Source: Lamellibrachia columna | Taxonomy: Eukaryota; Annelida; Polychaeta; Sabellida; Siboglinidae | NCBI GenBank assembly: GCA_963662155.1 | Contig: OY759266.1 | Coordinates: forward strand, 62,245,411-62,309,410 | Direction: 5' to 3' | Length of the DNA: 64,000 bases | Part shown: piece by piece, positions 62,331 through 64,000 of the stretch | How positions within the stretch are numbered: the stretch's first letter is position 1 | Layout: every line of letters starts with the position of its first letter | Notes under the pieces: model-generated | The model's input: the letters and a program-made list of their open reading frames with translations, nothing else | What the model was told of the DNA's origin: nothing | Databases searched by the model: none | Position numbers and translations under genes: made by a program

Positions 62331-64000
62331 ATTCTGTGTTTACCATATCTCAAAATTAAATGCTGTGTACCCCATATCAAATGAGTAAACATTGTAAACT
62401 CCATCTTTCATTCGTAAATTCTGTTGGTGCATATCTCATTAGTACATGCTGTGGACAACATACCTCATGAGTAAATGCTGTGAAACTCATCTCTCAAGAG
62501 TAAAAGCTACGGACGCCATCTCTTATGAATAAATTCTCTAATCTCAATCTCTCATAAGTAAATGCCGTGTACTCCATCTCTCAAGATTAAATGTTGTGTA
62601 CACAATCTCTTTATGTGAAACTGGTGAGGATTCCATTTCTGATGAGTAAATGCAGTGGACTCCATTTCTCAACAGTAAACTCTGTGTTCTCCATTTCTCA
62701 TAAGTAATTGATGTGAAATCCATATACTCGATATTTTATCAGTAAATGTTGTGTACTCGGTCTCTCATAAATATATTTTGTGGACTACATTTCTCAAGAG
62801 AAAATGCTGTGGAATCCATCTCTTGGGAGTCAATGCTATGGACTCCATATCTTTTCAGTAAATGTGGACACCATCTCTTGAGAGTAAATGCTTTGGACTG
62901 CATCAGTCGTTTGAAAATGCAGTGGACACCATCTCTTGGAAATCAATGCTATGGACTCCATATCTTGTCAGTAAGTGTGGACTCCGTGTCTGATGAGCAA
63001 ATGCTGTGTTTACCATCTCTCATGTGTAACTTCTGTAGACTCAATCTGTTGTGAGTAAATACTGGCCATTCCATCCCTTATGAATAAATCCTGTGGATAC
63101 CACGTGTCATTAGTATATGCAGTGGATTGCATCACTTCAGAGTAAATGCTGAGTACCCCATTTTTCAATAATTGCAGTGGACTCCATCTCTCGTGAGTAA
63201 ATATCTTGTGCTCAATATATAATGAGTAAAAATCATGTTCTCCATCTCTCATTACTAATTGCTGTGTACTCCATTTCTCATTAGTAAATACTGTGTTCTC
63301 TATTTCTCATGAGTAAATTGTGTGGAATTCATCTCTTATCAGTTTATATCTTGAACTCCATCTTTCATTGGTAAATGCAGTTTACTCCATCTGTCATGGG
63401 TATATGTTGTGGACTCCGTCTTTCTAGAGTAAATGCTGCGGACTCCATCTCTTGTGAGTAAATGTTGTGGACTCCTTATATCAAGAGTAACTGCTTTGGA
63501 CTGCATCTCTTGACATTAAATACTGTGTACTCCATATCTCAAGAGTAAACCTTATTTACTCCTTCTCTCATAAGTACATGTCGTGTATTCCTTCTCTCAT
63601 GAGTAAATGCTGTGTACTCCGTATGCTGTGGGTTTAACCTCTTTTGAGTAAATACTTTGGAGGCCACCTCTCATGAGTAAATGCTGTGGACCCCATCCCC
63701 CATGAGTCAATGTGGACTTCATCTCTTATGAGAAAAAAACGTGTACTCCATGTATCTTGAGTAAATGTTGTGTACTCCATCTATCATGAGTAAATTCTGT
63801 GGAATCCATGTGAAAATATTGTCAACTCCAAATCTCGTGACAAAATACTACCTACTCCGTCTCACACGAGTTAATGCAGTGGACTCTATATATCATAAAT
63901 AAATGCCGTCTACTCCATACCTTATCAGTAAATGCCGTGTCCCCCACCTCACGTGAGTACATTCTGTGTGCCCAAACTCTCAAGAGTACATTCTGTGGAA

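Larger units (their letters stand above)
38485..64000 (+). repeat. 29-bp satellite, block 2 (runs off the window)
   Basis: Same 29-bp family as block 1, plus orientation throughout as far as seen. It starts at TATCACGTGAAAATGTTGTG, which is the same satellite phase that adjoins the arms at about 8302, 12706 and 25880. The block has islands of the A1, A2 and B types in 38.6-42.2 and 48.2-61.5 kb but none recognised in about 42.2-48.2 kb, which uses a different higher-order unit. The array is still running at 64000. Confidence 0.96.

Noticed and set aside
8350..63252. Many ORFs of 60-148 codons in the 29-bp satellite (for example 18540-18986 minus)
   Set aside because: They share one peptide pattern with a 29-residue period produced by the repeat itself, occur on both strands and in all frames, and end wherever TCATGA is in frame.

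Overview
This 64-kb window looks like gene-poor, repeat-dominated animal chromatin. No intact host gene, rRNA, tRNA or CRISPR array could be supported. Evidence for a metazoan is the base composition (AT-rich), long tandem satellites, a (TG)n microsatellite, and remains of two kinds of non-LTR retrotransposon: one with an APE-type endonuclease plus reverse transcriptase, and two CR1/jockey-like 3' ends. A marine invertebrate such as a mollusc fits those LINE protein signatures, but this is inference and the sequence does not prove it.

Layout. (1) 1-5446: a 50-bp minisatellite (two diverged 25-bp halves, with 600/601-bp and 500-bp higher-order periods) whose right edge plus 1.2 kb of AT-rich flank was tandemly duplicated (1821-3633 and 3634-5446, period exactly 1813 bp, very few differences). 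(2) 4600-8283: a 'left arm' of mostly low-copy DNA with a 77-81-bp minisatellite, one unit of which carries a ~157-bp TG run, ending in a block rich in AAGAAAAT/ATTTTCTT. (3) 8283-25905: a 29-bp satellite (core GTAAATGCTG ... GGACTCCATC ... CTCATGAG), interrupted by two 5'-truncated LINE ends, a third copy of the arm's inner end (12004-12680), and a 4102-bp near-identical tandem duplication. The last ~0.94 kb is in inverted orientation. (4) 25912-31654: a 'right arm', the inverted copy of the left arm, split by a degenerate 3.06-kb APE-RT LINE on the minus strand (27413-30468). (5) 31655-38484: mostly low-copy DNA with diverged internal duplications, two conserved TATA-like boxes and a pair of ~175-bp direct repeats near its edges. 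(6) 38485-64000: a second 29-bp satellite block that runs off the window, with nested higher-order repeats of ~1.47, ~1.64, ~1.8 and ~4.45 kb.

About two thirds of the window is the 29-bp satellite. Two features make it more than a simple satellite. First, the same arm-satellite junction is seen three times, so arm and satellite behave as one composite unit. Second, the arrays carry recurring non-repeat islands (about 70 and 110 bp, plus a shorter ~40-bp form) that keep their sequence and their place in the higher-order unit. Short ORFs across the window come from repeat units lacking stops in some frames and are not annotated as genes.

Limits: boundaries in the satellite are read by eye and are good to roughly 10-50 bp unless stated. 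Identity statements are qualitative because no alignment could be run. Near-identical tandem copies could be assembly duplications.
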